Both the position numbers and the translations under genes were made by a program. From the NCBI RefSeq assembly GCF_002111585.1, contig NZ_LUTP01000004.1, positions 1 through 64,000 on the forward strand: a stretch of 64,000 nucleotides of DNA. The letters are read 5' to 3'. Shown in pieces: positions 1-8,998 of this stretch (its first letter is position 1; the number at the start of each line of letters is the position of its first letter). The notes beneath the pieces were generated by a model. That model saw only the letters and a program-made list of their open reading frames with translations, ran no database searches and was not told the origin of the DNA. This DNA comes from Lonsdalea iberica (lineage in GTDB: Bacteria > Pseudomonadota > Gammaproteobacteria > Enterobacterales > Enterobacteriaceae).

Positions 1-60
1 GATAGTCACACTCCCGCCTGCCGGGACTGGATTGAGGGCCATGAGTCGGTTATCGGTCAC
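1..60 (-). CDS. N-terminus of a truncated reading frame, possibly an IS110 recombinase
   Basis: The frame is open from just after a TAA at 75-73 to the window edge. Possible starts are GTG at 60-58 and ATG at 42-40. From the ATG it reads MALNPVPAGGSVTI before it is cut. That is too short for a domain call. IS110-family recombinases commonly place their first catalytic Asp in a G-I-D motif shortly after the start, which would lie outside the window. The only support is the structured RNA leader immediately upstream on the same strand. It could also be a chance open frame. Confidence 0.3.
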   Translation of the reverse strand, partial: MTDNRLMALNPVPAGGSVTI

Positions 61-183
61 GGCCCTAGCTGCTTAAAATGCCTGCCGTGATGAACCCTCC
101 CTGTTCAACGGCTTGTTCCCCTGGAGCTGTTTCCTTTACTCATCCTGAGCAACCTAACCGAAACGCCCGTCGCCCCGTATCGT

Positions 184-424
184 GTGTCAGCGTCGGCCGG
201 GAAACGCGAAAGGGCCGTCATACGAAGGATAGACTTGCTGACACTCGCCATCGTGCAGACCCAGGCGCGCCAGATCTGATCTGCGCTACTTTGTTTGATA
301 CTGGCTCTTGGTGCTGATTGTCGAGGACTTTCTCGGTTGCTGGATAACGGTAACCGCCGCAGGGCACCAAGATCCCCTCTAACCCCTAACGAGTTAAATC
401 AAGGACTAAGATCTGGAGGGTTAG
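184..424 (-). ncRNA. Candidate bridge RNA (three stem-loops, two with large internal loops)
   Basis: Read on the minus strand, the order is as follows. First, a hairpin whose 7-bp arms are CTAACCC/GGGTTAG (424-418 with 385-379). Second, a 9-bp stem TCTTGGTGC/GCACCAAGA (372-364 with 314-306) enclosing 49 nt that contain the smaller stem CGGTT/AACCG. Third, an 8-bp stem GTGTCAGC/GCTGACAC (244-237 with 191-184) enclosing 45 nt with an inner CGGCC/GGCCG stem. A 5' hairpin followed by two stem-internal-loop-stem units matches the described IS110 bridge RNA plan (target-binding loop, then donor-binding loop). The stems are seen in the sequence; the role is inferred. Confidence 0.4.
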
Positions 425-482
425 CCGGCACTCAAATTCCGGGGCCCCAATAAACTTGATACATAACGACGTCGATCGTTAA

Positions 483-609
483 GCCATTTATCAGCATGAT
501 TTATAAGGCCATACACTCCCCGTCTTTCCATGACAGAGCGTTGTGTGATGATCGAAAATGGCTAAATGGCGCATGCTCTGGATTAGAATCTCGCACTCCA
601 TAGAGCATG
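483..609. other. Two inverted repeats between the element and mobB
   Basis: An 8-bp perfect inverted repeat, CATGCTCT (572-579) with AGAGCATG (602-609), encloses 22 nt. A second 8-bp pair, GCCATTTA (483-490) with TAAATGGC (563-570), lies directly beside it. Neither has a run of U on the minus strand that would make it a normal mobB terminator. I recognise no gene between 425 and 646. Confidence 0.4.
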
Positions 610-646
610 AGGGCAGAACTGCAGGTAAGAGCACTTATATCCAAGC

Positions 647-1159
647 CTATCGGCCATCTAGCCAATGGCATATAAACGCGGCGATAGCGGGAGGATGGTT
701 CAGATCTAGTTGAGGCGTGGGGGTGTTTAAGGGCACATCGCTGGCGATCGCCAGAGTGTCGTCATCGATCAACGTAGCTATCTCATGGCCGGTTTCCTGA
801 CGGTACAGGACGATCTTGGGGATCTTCTCGTGGCGAAAGCCTTCTACCAACACCAGATCGAGCTTTGTATGATCCATTCTGCTAGCCAGCCATGCGAGTT
901 CGGGGTTTGACTGATCCGGCGTTTCCGTCATTAATGCCCAGCGATTGTCGCTGGCGACCAGCGTCTGCTCGGCACCCGCTTTGCGAAGACGATAGCTATC
1001 TTTCCCCGGTGTATCGATATCCATCTCGTGGTGCGTATGTTTGATCATGCCGACACGGATGCCGGATGCTTTTAGCAAAGGGATCAACTGCGTTAACAAC
1101 GTTGTTTTTCCGGTACCGCTGTATGCGGCGATCGCCAGAAGCGGCACGGGACTAGTCAT
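647..1159 (-). CDS. mobB: Molybdopterin-guanine dinucleotide biosynthesis adaptor MobB
   Basis: A GTP-binding protein that assists MobA in converting molybdenum cofactor to its guanine dinucleotide form in the cytoplasm. The protein is 170 aa, close to the 175 aa of E. coli MobB. The P-loop GTGKTT lies at residues 15-20, followed by the conserved IKHTHHEMD segment and VLVEGF near residue 105. The ATG at 1159 overlaps the end of mobA by 8 nt, so the two genes are translationally linked. The order mobA-mobB beside yihD is as in E. coli. It is not essential for cofactor synthesis in E. coli. Confidence 0.96.
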   Translation of the reverse strand: MTSPVPLLAIAAYSGTGKTTLLTQLIPLLKASGIRVGMIKHTHHEMDIDTPGKDSYRLRKAGAEQTLVASDNRWALMTETPDQSNPELAWLASRMDHTKLDLVLVEGFRHEKIPKIVLYRQETGHEIATLIDDDTLAIASDVPLNTPTPQLDLNHPPAIAAFICHWLDGR

Positions 1160-1730
1160 GTTTTTGGCCCCCTTGCCATTCAGCCAGTTCTTCAGGCGTG
1201 TTCAGATTACGAAATGCCTGAGGCTGGTCGCTGAAAGATACGGGCTGAGCATGGATGTAATTGAGAAATAGCATCAGTTTGCGATCGCCCCTGGAGAGGA
1301 ACTCTTCAAGCGCCGCAGTTTGGCTTTTATTAATGAGAAGCAATGTAGGATGGTGGTGTTCGTCATCGGTGGCATAAGCGGCGGGGTGGTGACCGATGTG
1401 TTGTTGTAAACGAGAGACGAGATTTAACGGTAACGCCGGCACGTCGCAGGGAGCGAAGAGCGCCCATTCGGTCTCCGTGGTGACCAACCCCGTATACATC
1501 CCCGCTAACGGACCCGCAAACTGGCGGTTGATATCACCGATCACCGGATACCCGCTTTGCTGGTAACGTTCATGATGACGGTTGGCATTGATCAGTACGC
1601 TATCTACCTGGCTCGCCAGCCGTGTTAAAACGTGTTGATACAGCGGTATGCCGTCCAATAGGAGGAGGCCTTTATCTTGGCCGCCCATCCGTGAGGATTG
1701 TCCGCCAGCCAGAATGATTCCCGTGATCAT
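1152..1730 (-). CDS. mobA: Molybdenum cofactor guanylyltransferase MobA
   Basis: Transfers GMP from GTP to molybdopterin, giving the bis-MGD cofactor used by DMSO-reductase-family enzymes such as formate dehydrogenase and nitrate reductase. The nucleotidyltransferase signature LAGGQSSRMGGQDKG lies at residues 7-21. A longer in-frame extension up to 1856 exists, but the ATG at 1730 places that signature at the usual distance from the N-terminus and gives 192 aa, against 194 aa in E. coli. It is divergent from yihD, as in E. coli, with a 114-nt shared promoter region. Confidence 0.96.
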   Translation of the reverse strand: MITGIILAGGQSSRMGGQDKGLLLLDGIPLYQHVLTRLASQVDSVLINANRHHERYQQSGYPVIGDINRQFAGPLAGMYTGLVTTETEWALFAPCDVPALPLNLVSRLQQHIGHHPAAYATDDEHHHPTLLLINKSQTAALEEFLSRGDRKLMLFLNYIHAQPVSFSDQPQAFRNLNTPEELAEWQGGQKHD

Positions 1731-1844
1731 AATTGTTTGACCTGAAAATAAATGATGCCGACAGAGGGAAAACGATGGCGTAACGCCAAGCGCTTTCCTC
1801 ATACTAAGTACATGACTATTTAAGCTGAGTATGGAGAACCGACC

Positions 1845-2114
1845 ATGAAATGTCATCGCGTGAATGAGTTAGTTGAACTGTTGCATCCGGCCTGGCAGCA
1901 GGAGCCCGATTTGAATTTGATGGAATTTTTACAAAAACTTGCAAAGGAAGCTGGGTTCGAGGGTGCGCTTGGCGATCTGACAGATGATATCCTTATCTAC
2001 CATTTAAAAATGCGTGGTTCCGAACAAGAGCAACCGATCCCAGGGTTGCAGAAAGATTATGAAGTTGACTTCAAAACGGCCCTCCTGCGGGCCCGTGGCG
2101 TCATCAAAGATTAA
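1845..2114 (+). CDS. yihD: YihD family protein (DUF1040)
   Basis: A small soluble protein of 89 aa with no assigned biochemical function. The sequence [19 protein letters not shown] and the conserved gene position between mobA and srkA identify it as YihD. There is no signal peptide or membrane segment. The end of the protein is 63 nt from the srkA start, so it may be transcribed with srkA and dsbA. Confidence 0.93.
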   Translation: MKCHRVNELVELLHPAWQQEPDLNLMEFLQKLAKEAGFEGALGDLTDDILIYHLKMRGSEQEQPIPGLQKDYEVDFKTALLRARGVIKD

Positions 2115-2177
2115 TGAAAAGCTCGTTTTCCGCGTCGATGCGGGCGTACGCCTTTTGCTACAGGAACGTTAAACGCA

Positions 2178-3164
2178 ATGCATGATGCTGTTTTCAATTT
2201 TCACACGCTCTCGCCAGACGTCATTATGGATGCGCTATGGTCTGCTGGCGTACGCGTAGACTCCGGATTAATCGCGCTTAATAGCTACGAAAACCGGGTA
2301 TACCAACTCAGTGATGAAGATCGTCGGCGTTACGTGGTCAAATTTTATCGTCCACGGCGTTGGAGCAAGGATCAAATCGTCGAAGAGCATCTGTTTGCCG
2401 CTGAACTGGCGCAGGATGAAGTGCCGGTTGTCGCGCCTTTGGCTTTGCAGGGAAAGACCTTGCATGAGTATGACGGCTTTTTCTTTACCGTGTTTCCCAG
2501 CGTAGGGGGAAGGCAGTATGAAATGGATAACGATGATCAGCTGGAAGGCGTCGGTCGTTATTTAGGGCGCATTCATCAAACGGGCCGCAAACGCGATTTC
2601 GATGCCCGGCCGACTATCGGCCTGCAAGAGTATCTGTATGAACCATTTAATGCGTTATCCCAATGCGCTTTAATCCCCGCCTCGCTGCGGGAAACCTTCC
2701 TGAACGCGACCGATCGCCTGATTCAGGAAGTGAAGCGCTGCTGGCATGACGACTGGGCGTCAGCCCGCCTGCACGGGGATTGCCACCCCGGCAACATCCT
2801 GTGGCGTGACGGCCCCTTGTTCGTCGATCTGGATGATGCCCGTAACGGCCCCGCCATTCAGGATTTGTGGATGCTTTTGCATGGCGAGCGACGCGAGCAA
2901 CGAATCCAACTGGATATTTTGTTGGAAGCTTACAGCGAGTTTTCTTCTTTCGATGAGAAGGAGCTGGCGCTCATCGAGCCGCTGCGGGCGATGAGAATGA
3001 TTCACTATCTGGCCTGGGTTGCCCGACGTTGGCAGGACCCTGCGTTTCCAAGGAGTTTTCCCTGGATGCAGGATGCCGATTTTTGGGCGAAACAAGCCTC
3101 CACCTTTGTCGAGCAGGTTAAGCTGTTGCAGGAACCGCCTTTGCAGCTGACGCCGATGTACTAA
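2178..3164 (+). CDS. srkA: Stress response kinase A (YihE/RdoA)
   Basis: A cytoplasmic Ser/Thr protein kinase with a choline-kinase/aminoglycoside-phosphotransferase fold; in E. coli it protects against stress-induced programmed death and is part of the Cpx regulon. It is 328 aa, exactly the E. coli length. The catalytic loop [12 protein letters not shown] has Asp201 and Asn206, and the metal-binding FVDLDD follows at 216-220. It precedes dsbA by 22 nt, and in E. coli the two are co-transcribed. The start was chosen for length and for the conserved SENR-like N-terminal block (NSYENRVYQ at 35-43). Confidence 0.96.
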   Translation: MHDAVFNFHTLSPDVIMDALWSAGVRVDSGLIALNSYENRVYQLSDEDRRRYVVKFYRPRRWSKDQIVEEHLFAAELAQDEVPVVAPLALQGKTLHEYDGFFFTVFPSVGGRQYEMDNDDQLEGVGRYLGRIHQTGRKRDFDARPTIGLQEYLYEPFNALSQCALIPASLRETFLNATDRLIQEVKRCWHDDWASARLHGDCHPGNILWRDGPLFVDLDDARNGPAIQDLWMLLHGERREQRIQLDILLEAYSEFSSFDEKELALIEPLRAMRMIHYLAWVARRWQDPAFPRSFPWMQDADFWAKQASTFVEQVKLLQEPPLQLTPMY

Positions 3165-3186
3165 AGTTAACGGAGAAAAGAGTGAT

Positions 3187-3810
3187 ATGAAGAAAGTATG
3201 GCTAACACTGATTGGTGTGATCATGGCGTTCAGTGCCTCTGCGGCTGATTTCAGCGAGGGGAAACAATTTGTCACGGTGGATAAGCCCGCAACGCAGGAG
3301 CCGCAGGTGCTGGAGTTTTTCTCTTTCTACTGCCCGCACTGCTATCAATTTTCCCAGATTTATCACATTCCCGACGCGATACAGAAGGCGTTGCCGGCTG
3401 GTACCAAAATGGTGAAGTATCACGTGGACTTCCTGGGACCTTTGGGCAAAAATTTGACGGAAGCGTGGGCCGTCGCTATTGCTCTGGGGATTGAAGATAA
3501 AATCAGTCCGCTGCTGTTTGATGCGGTACAGAAAACCCAGACGGTCCAGAAACCGGAAGATATTCGTAACGTCTTTATCTCCGCGGGCGTGAAAGGCGAA
3601 GACTACGACAGCGCTCTCAACAGCTTCGTTGTAAAATCACTGGTAGTGCAGCAGGAAAAAGCGGCGGCGGACTTGCAGCTGCGCGGTGTTCCATCCCTGT
3701 TTGTGAACGGCAAATATATGGTTAAGAATGACGGTCTCGATACCAGCTCCATGGACGCTTACGTCCAGCAATATGCTGATGTAGTGAAATTCCTGATTTC
3801 TAAAAAGTAA
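3187..3810 (+). CDS. dsbA: Periplasmic thiol:disulfide oxidoreductase DsbA
   Basis: Introduces disulfide bonds into proteins entering the periplasm and is re-oxidised by DsbB. It is 207 aa with a cleavable signal peptide (hydrophobic stretch 4-16, AxA cleavage near residue 19). The active site CPHC is at 49-52 and the cis-proline loop GVPSLFVNG near 167-175. It follows srkA closely, so the two probably share a transcript. In a plant-associated bacterium its substrates would include secreted hydrolases and pili (inference). Confidence 0.97.
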   Translation: MKKVWLTLIGVIMAFSASAADFSEGKQFVTVDKPATQEPQVLEFFSFYCPHCYQFSQIYHIPDAIQKALPAGTKMVKYHVDFLGPLGKNLTEAWAVAIALGIEDKISPLLFDAVQKTQTVQKPEDIRNVFISAGVKGEDYDSALNSFVVKSLVVQQEKAAADLQLRGVPSLFVNGKYMVKNDGLDTSSMDAYVQQYADVVKFLISKK

Positions 3811-3817
3811 TTTAAGG

Positions 3818-3855
3818 CAACGTCATGCGGTGTGAGCCGCGTGGCGTTGGTTTTC
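3818..3855 (+). terminator. Terminator after dsbA
   Basis: A 13-bp stem (3818-3830 with 3837-3849, two G-U pairs, 6-nt loop) is followed by TTTT. It lies 8 nt after the dsbA stop. Confidence 0.7.
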
Positions 3856-4177
3856 CCTCAAGCCATTCTTTCAGCGAAAATAACCTAGTGAAATTGAATG
3901 ACATTTTCATAGGTATCCACAAATCTTATATTTTCCGTTAACGATAAGTGAATGTGTTTTTTTATTTTAGTTAACTGATTTTGCTTGATAATTTAATTAC
4001 CCCTCGCGACATTTATTCCCCTGTTAATTATTTAAGTATTTCTATGCACAAAGTTATCCACAGGGGGTTCTGCGGTTCGTCAAGAAAGCATGGCCGTATT
4101 GGCGCGTTATTATTCGTCTCTTCCTGCCACCTATGGCATGCTTATACGATGGCTGGAAATAACAATTGAAACAGATT
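3856..4177 (+). promoter_or_regulatory. polA upstream region with a DnaA box
   Basis: This AT-rich region of about 320 nt holds no gene; E. coli has yihF and yihG here, and both are absent. A perfect DnaA box TTATCCACA lies at 4054-4062, about 115 nt before polA. Stimulation of polA expression by DnaA is known in E. coli, so the box is probably functional, but that is inference. A GATCT-free AT stretch at 3950-4030 may hold the promoter. Confidence 0.5.
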
Positions 4178-6964
4178 ATGGCTCAAATAGCAGACAACCC
4201 TTTAATTCTCGTCGACGGTTCCTCTTACTTGTACCGTGCCTATCACGCTTTTCCTCCGCTGACGAACAGTGCGGGCGAACCTACCGGAGCGATGTACGGC
4301 GTACTGAACATGCTGCGCAGCCTGTTGCTTCAATATCATCCCAGCCACGTTGCGGTTGTGTTTGATGCAAAAGGAAAAACCTTCCGCGATGAGTTGTTTG
4401 AACATTACAAATCTCACCGACCGCCGATGCCGGAAGATCTGCGAGCTCAAATCGAGCCGTTGCATAAAATGGTCAGGGCGATGGGCCTGCCGTTGTTAGC
4501 GGTTACCGGCGTGGAAGCGGACGATGTCATCGGCACGCTGGCTCAACAGGCGGAGTTGAACTCGACGCCGGTGCTGATCAGCACCGGGGATAAAGATATG
4601 GCGCAGCTGGTGACGCCGAACGTCACCCTTATCAATACCATGAACAACGCTATCCTGGGTCCTCAGGAGGTATGCGACAAATATGGTATCCCACCGGAGC
4701 TGATCATCGACTTCCTCGCGCTGATGGGCGACGCCTCCGACAATATTCCCGGCGTGCCGGGCATTGGCGAGAAAACGGCACAGGCGCTGCTACAGGGATT
4801 GGGCGGTTTGGATACGCTGTACGCCAATCTGGATAAAATCGCCGATCTTTCCTTCCGTGGCGCGAAAACCATGGCGGCTAAACTGGAACAGCATAAAGAG
4901 GTCGCTTATCTCTCTTACCAGTTGGCTACCATCAAAACTGATGTCGAACTGGCGCTGAGCTGTGAACAGCTGGCGGTCACCGAGCCGCAGGTGGACGAGC
5001 TGAGTGAGCTGTTCAAGCATTATGAGTTCCGGCGTTGGCAGATTGAACTGGAATCGGGCGTCTGGTTGTCGGGTAAAAAGAGCCCGGTCGTGGCGAAAAG
5101 CAAACCCGCGGAGGAAGAAAAGAGCGCGCCTGCGGCTGAGCGCGCGCTATCGCAGGAAGGCTATGTCACCATACTGGATGAAAAGACGCTTGAGACGTGG
5201 ATCGACCGTCTAAAGTCGGCCGACGTTTTCGCCTTCGATACGGAAACCGACAGTCTGGATACGTTGAGCGCTAATCTGGTCGGTATCTCGTTTTCCGATA
5301 AGCCGGGTGAGGCCGCCTATCTGCCGCTGGGCCACGACTATTTGGATGCCCCGGAACAGATGACGCGCGAAAGAGCGTTGGAACTGCTCAAGCCGCTGCT
5401 GGAAGATCCCGCCGTACTGAAAGTCGGTCAAAATCTGAAGTATGACCGCGGGGTGCTGGCCCGCTACCATATCGAGCTGCAAGGCATGGCGTTCGACACA
5501 ATGCTGGAATCTTACGTGCTGGATAGCGTGGGCGGCCGTCATGATATGGACAGCATGGCATCACGCTACCTGCAGCATAAAACCATCTCGTTTGAAGAGA
5601 TCGCCGGCAAAGGCAAAAAACAGCTTACCTTTAATCAAATCCCGCTGGAACAGGCGGCGGTGTATGCGGCGGAAGACGCCGATGTCACGCTGCATCTGCA
5701 TCAGAAGCTATGGGAAAAGCTGGAAAAAGAGCCTGAGCTAAGAAACGTCTTCGACAATATAGATATGCCGCTGGTGCCAATTCTGTCGCGTATGGAACGC
5801 AATGGCGTATTGATTGACGCGGGCATTCTCGCCGAGCACTCCAAGGAGTTGACGACGCGGCTGGCGGAGCTTGAGATTGAAGTGCATGAACTGGCTGGCG
5901 AGCCTTTCAACCTCTCTTCTACCAAGCAGTTGCAGCACATTCTGTATGAAAAGCTGCAGCTCCCTGTCAGGAAAAAAACCCCGAAAGGGGCGCCGTCCAC
6001 TAACGAAGAAGTGCTGGCGGAACTGGCGTTAGACTATCCGTTGCCGAAGTTGATTCTGGAATATCGTGGCTTGGCAAAGCTGAAATCCACCTATACGGAT
6101 AAACTGCCGTTGATGATCAATCCGCTGACGGGAAGGGTGCATACGTCCTATCATCAGGCGGTGACGGCGACAGGTCGGTTGTCTTCCAGCGATCCTAACC
6201 TGCAAAACATACCGGTGCGTAACGAGGAAGGGCGGCGTATCCGCCAGGCGTTTATCGCTCGCGAAGGCTACAGCATCGTTGCGGCGGATTATTCACAAAT
6301 TGAACTGCGCATTATGGCTCATCTTTCTCGAGATGCCGGGTTGTTGCGGGCTTTCTCCGAGGGATTGGATATTCACCGCGCCACGGCGGCGGAAGTCTTT
6401 GGTTCACCACTGGATAAGGTGACGTCTGAGCAGCGTCGCAGCGCCAAAGCGATCAACTTTGGTCTCATCTATGGCATGAGCGCATTTGGTTTGTCTCGGC
6501 AGCTCAATATTCCGCGCAATGAATCTCAGAAATACATGAATCTCTATTTTGAGCGTTATCCGGGCGTGCAAGAGTACATGGAGCGTACGCGTGAGCAGGC
6601 GGCCGAGCGCGGTTATGTTTCGACGCTGGATGGTCGACGCCTCTACCTGCCGGAGATCAACGCGCGAAATGCCATGAGCCGTAAGGCGGCGGAGCGTGCG
6701 GCTATCAATGCCCCGATGCAGGGGACGGCGGCGGATATCATCAAGAAAGCGATGATTGCCATTGACGGCTGGCTGCAGCAACAGGATGAACCGCTGGTGA
6801 CCATGATTATGCAGGTTCACGATGAATTGGTCTTCGAAGTCCATGATTCCGTGCTGGAACAATCCAAGGCGAAAATCAAAGCGTTGATGGAAGGATGCAT
6901 GAAGCTGGATGTGCCGCTGCGTGTCGACGTGGGAACTGGTATTAACTGGGATCAGGCACACTAA
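4178..6964 (+). CDS. polA: DNA polymerase I
   Basis: Removes RNA primers and fills gaps in replication and repair. At 928 aa it equals the E. coli length. The three domains are in order: 5'-3' exonuclease (about 1-320, with [12 protein letters not shown]), 3'-5' proofreading exonuclease (FDTETDSL motif) and family A polymerase (motif A DYSQIELR, motif B with [14 protein letters not shown], motif [10 protein letters not shown] near the C-terminus). An in-frame TTG at 4166 would add four residues; the ATG at 4178 is chosen because it matches E. coli. Spot 42 follows downstream, as in other enterics. Confidence 0.97.
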   Translation: MAQIADNPLILVDGSSYLYRAYHAFPPLTNSAGEPTGAMYGVLNMLRSLLLQYHPSHVAVVFDAKGKTFRDELFEHYKSHRPPMPEDLRAQIEPLHKMVRAMGLPLLAVTGVEADDVIGTLAQQAELNSTPVLISTGDKDMAQLVTPNVTLINTMNNAILGPQEVCDKYGIPPELIIDFLALMGDASDNIPGVPGIGEKTAQALLQGLGGLDTLYANLDKIADLSFRGAKTMAAKLEQHKEVAYLSYQLATIKTDVELALSCEQLAVTEPQVDELSELFKHYEFRRWQIELESGVWLSGKKSPVVAKSKPAEEEKSAPAAERALSQEGYVTILDEKTLETWIDRLKSADVFAFDTETDSLDTLSANLVGISFSDKPGEAAYLPLGHDYLDAPEQMTRERALELLKPLLEDPAVLKVGQNLKYDRGVLARYHIELQGMAFDTMLESYVLDSVGGRHDMDSMASRYLQHKTISFEEIAGKGKKQLTFNQIPLEQAAVYAAEDADVTLHLHQKLWEKLEKEPELRNVFDNIDMPLVPILSRMERNGVLIDAGILAEHSKELTTRLAELEIEVHELAGEPFNLSSTKQLQHILYEKLQLPVRKKTPKGAPSTNEEVLAELALDYPLPKLILEYRGLAKLKSTYTDKLPLMINPLTGRVHTSYHQAVTATGRLSSSDPNLQNIPVRNEEGRRIRQAFIAREGYSIVAADYSQIELRIMAHLSRDAGLLRAFSEGLDIHRATAAEVFGSPLDKVTSEQRRSAKAINFGLIYGMSAFGLSRQLNIPRNESQKYMNLYFERYPGVQEYMERTREQAAERGYVSTLDGRRLYLPEINARNAMSRKAAERAAINAPMQGTAADIIKKAMIAIDGWLQQQDEPLVTMIMQVHDELVFEVHDSVLEQSKAKIKALMEGCMKLDVPLRVDVGTGINWDQAH

Positions 6965-6996
6965 ATCACGCCCTTTTCCTGCCTGAAACCGTCCTA

Positions 6997-7033
6997 TTCT
7001 GCTTGCCCCTTTTATGACCTGGGGCAGGCAGAA
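6997..7033 (+). other. Hairpin downstream of polA
   Basis: A 13-bp stem with one G-U pair (6997-7009 with 7021-7033) begins 32 nt after the polA stop. It has no U-tract on either strand. It may stabilise or terminate the polA transcript. Confidence 0.45.
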
Positions 7034-7243
7034 CCTGCACAATTAACGCCCGTATTTCATCATGTTATCTAGCCTGTGACTTGACAAACTTGAGTCAACT
7101 TCATCGGAAAATGGTCCTTTTTGTAATTAAGCTACAGGATCATGCAGCGATGCGTCCTTTTATGGCGATGCTTTATGCAATGTGTGAAAGTAAACAACAA
7201 AAAAATCTTTGTAGCGGCAAAAAAATAGGGTAGAGTTATTTCC

Positions 7244-7351
7244 GTAGGGTACAGAGGTAAGATGTTCTATCTTTCAGACCTTTTACTTCACGTAATCGGA
7301 TTTGGCTGAATATTAGCCGCCCCGCTCAGAATCCTGAGCGGGGCGTTTTTT
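7244..7351 (+). ncRNA. spf: Spot 42 sRNA
   Basis: An Hfq-dependent sRNA that, in E. coli, dampens expression of galK and other secondary-carbon genes and is itself repressed by CRP-cAMP. The first ~70 nt (GTAGGGTACAGAGGTAAGAT onward) are almost identical to E. coli Spot 42, including the unstructured target-pairing regions. The rho-independent terminator at 7318-7351 (GCCCCGCTCAG/CTGAGCGGGGC plus T6) differs in stem sequence but keeps the shape. Its position between polA and engB is conserved. Confidence 0.95.
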
Positions 7352-7421
7352 ATTGTGGCGCTGAAATTTTTAAGGCAAGGCATGTCAATTTAGATGATTC
7401 ACCAACCCTCGATATCGAGCA

Positions 7422-8057
7422 TTATTCGCCCTGTTCGGGGAAGTCTTCGAAGGGGGTGCCGTTAAACCAGCTGTCCAATTTTTCGCGCAGCTTATCCACG
7501 CCGCTCTTTTTCAGAGATGAGAAGGTTTCCACCTGAACATCGCCCATCAACGGCAATATTGCTTCACGCACCATGTTCAGTTGCGCTTTGCGCGCCCCCT
7601 GGGCCAGCTTGTCCGCTTTGGTCAGCAATACGAGCACCGGCAGTTCCGCAGCAACTGCCCACTCCAACATCTGCTGGTCGAGATCTTTCAGCGGATGGCG
7701 AATGTCCATCAGCACCACTAATCCTTGCAGGCACTGACGTTTTTGCAGGTATTCGCCTAAGGCTCGCTGCCATTTTCGCTTCATTTCTTCCGGTACTTCC
7801 GCGTAGCCGTAGCCGGGCAAGTCCACCAGTCGTACGCCGTCGACCACTTCAAACAGGTTGATGAGCTGGGTGCGCCCTGGGGTTTTACTGGTTCTTGCCA
7901 GGCTTTTTTGATTGGTTAGCGTATTGAGCGCGCTGGACTTTCCGGCGTTCGAACGTCCAGCAAAGGCGACTTCAATACCGCTATCTGCGGGCAAATGGCG
8001 AATGTCCGGGGCACTGGTAACGAAATGGGTCACCTGGTAGTTGTATTGATGGGTCAC
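7422..8057 (-). CDS. engB: Ribosome biogenesis GTPase EngB (YihA/YsxC)
   Basis: An essential small GTPase of 211 aa needed for assembly of the 50S subunit. The G1 motif GRSNAGKS is at 34-41, G3 is DLPGYG and G4 is TKAD. The N-terminus lacks any membrane segment. It is convergent with spf and divergent from yihI, as in E. coli. Its ATG at 8057 gives the family length. Confidence 0.97.
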   Translation of the reverse strand: MTHQYNYQVTHFVTSAPDIRHLPADSGIEVAFAGRSNAGKSSALNTLTNQKSLARTSKTPGRTQLINLFEVVDGVRLVDLPGYGYAEVPEEMKRKWQRALGEYLQKRQCLQGLVVLMDIRHPLKDLDQQMLEWAVAAELPVLVLLTKADKLAQGARKAQLNMVREAILPLMGDVQVETFSSLKKSGVDKLREKLDSWFNGTPFEDFPEQGE

Positions 8058-8274
8058 AATCTTCGTCTCTGTCTGGATTAATAGTTACTCAGCGATTATA
8101 CCTGTAACTTGCCGTGGCTGTGGTCTTTATCTGTATCGTCACTTTGACGACGTCAGCGTAATATTGTGAAAAAATAAAAGCCTCTTCCGTGAAGTTGGGT
8201 GCTTTTTTATTCGTACGCTTTCTGCTAGATTCCGCCGCAATTCCCTACATTCTTAATAATCTGAGAGCGATGCC

Positions 8275-8811
8275 ATGAAACAACCATTCAAACGGCCGGG
8301 CGGTAAGGCCGCCAAACCTAAAATCAAAAGAAAAACCCGTGAAGAATTGGATACCGAAGCTCGTGCGCGTAAGCGTCAGAAAAAACGTCGTGGACTGGCT
8401 GCGGGAAGTCGCGCCCAGGGTGGAAACGATAACAAGACGGCCCCTGGGCTGGAAAAAGTTGTCGATCCGCGCATAGGCAGCAAGAAAAAGATCCCGCTGA
8501 CCCCGGCTGACGCCGCGCCGGTTTCTTCTATTCCTGAGCCTGAACGGGAGAAAAAAGTGACGTTATCTCCAGAAGTCGAGCTGGAGATGCTGGAAAACGA
8601 TCCGCGACTGGACGAGCTGCTCGATCTGCTGGAGAAAGGGGAAACGCTTTCAGTGAAAGACCAGTCCTGGGTTGATGAGAAGCTCGACCGCATCGATGCG
8701 CTGATGGAGTTGCTGGGCATAGAGCTGGGTGATGACGACGACGACGAAGAAGAACCTCAGGAAGATATGCTGCAGTTACTCAAGCGCAATAATCCCAAAG
8801 ACGGTTATTGA
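8275..8811 (+). CDS. yihI: Der GTPase-activating protein YihI
   Basis: Stimulates the GTPase Der and so modulates late ribosome assembly. It is 178 aa. The N-terminal ~55 residues are strongly basic ([22 protein letters not shown]), which suits ribosome or RNA contact. The C-terminal half is acidic and ends with an Asp/Glu run near residues 147-155. Its stop codon overlaps the start of a small membrane protein gene. It precedes hemN, as in E. coli. Confidence 0.94.
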   Translation: MKQPFKRPGGKAAKPKIKRKTREELDTEARARKRQKKRRGLAAGSRAQGGNDNKTAPGLEKVVDPRIGSKKKIPLTPADAAPVSSIPEPEREKKVTLSPEVELEMLENDPRLDELLDLLEKGETLSVKDQSWVDEKLDRIDALMELLGIELGDDDDDEEEPQEDMLQLLKRNNPKDGY

Positions 8812-8990
8812 TGTTAAAAGGGCTCTTTCTGATATTAACCTTGCTGGTTATGTGTTTTTTGCTGAGTCTGTTGGCTAAACTGTGGTGTCTGTCGAACAGG
8901 AAGACGCGATTGCTGCGACGCAGTCTGTCTTCCCGACAGCAGCCAATACCGCAGAGACGGTCAGGCAATAAACGATACCGCAAGGAGTAA
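8811..8990 (+). CDS. Small single-pass membrane protein, unknown function
   Basis: A 59-aa protein starting at an ATG that overlaps the yihI TGA stop (TGATG), so translation is probably coupled. Residues 3-22 (KGLFLILTLLVMCFLLSLLA) form one hydrophobic segment. The rest is very basic (RKTRLLRRSLSSR and a final KRYRKE), predicting a cytoplasmic tail by the positive-inside rule. It ends 8 nt before hemN. I do not recognise a family. The tight coupling and hydrophobic-basic layout support a real gene rather than a chance frame. Confidence 0.65.
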   Translation: MLKGLFLILTLLVMCFLLSLLAKLWCLSNRKTRLLRRSLSSRQQPIPQRRSGNKRYRKE

Positions 8991-8998
8991 GCAGCAAA

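Larger units (their letters stand above)
1..424 (-). mobile_element. Candidate 5' part of an IS110-family insertion element (truncated by window edge)
   Basis: The minus strand shows three successive stem-loops (424-379, 372-306, 244-184), then a reading frame open from position 72 to the left edge. A structured non-coding leader before the recombinase gene is the arrangement known for the IS110 group. In E. coli the region left of mobB holds an rRNA operon; nothing like that is visible here. The outer end of the element cannot be fixed, since IS110 elements lack clear terminal inverted repeats. The family assignment is inference from architecture, because no catalytic residues lie inside the window. 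Confidence 0.35.

Noticed and set aside
78-317. Plus-strand 79-codon frame at the left edge
   Set aside because: It runs antisense through the three stem-loops, has no recognisable domain and no good RBS.
1-424. Retron ncRNA plus reverse transcriptase
   Set aside because: The inverted repeats do not enclose an msr/msd-like unit with a branching G, and the visible N-terminus is not RT-like. It remains possible only if the extended frame proves to be an RT.
1-646. 3' end of an rRNA operon, expected from E. coli synteny (rrnA precedes mobB)
   Set aside because: No 5S or 23S sequence is recognisable on either strand.
8058-8274. CsrC sRNA, which lies between engB and yihI in E. coli
   Set aside because: There is no cluster of GGA motifs in hairpin loops; the region looks like a plain promoter stretch.
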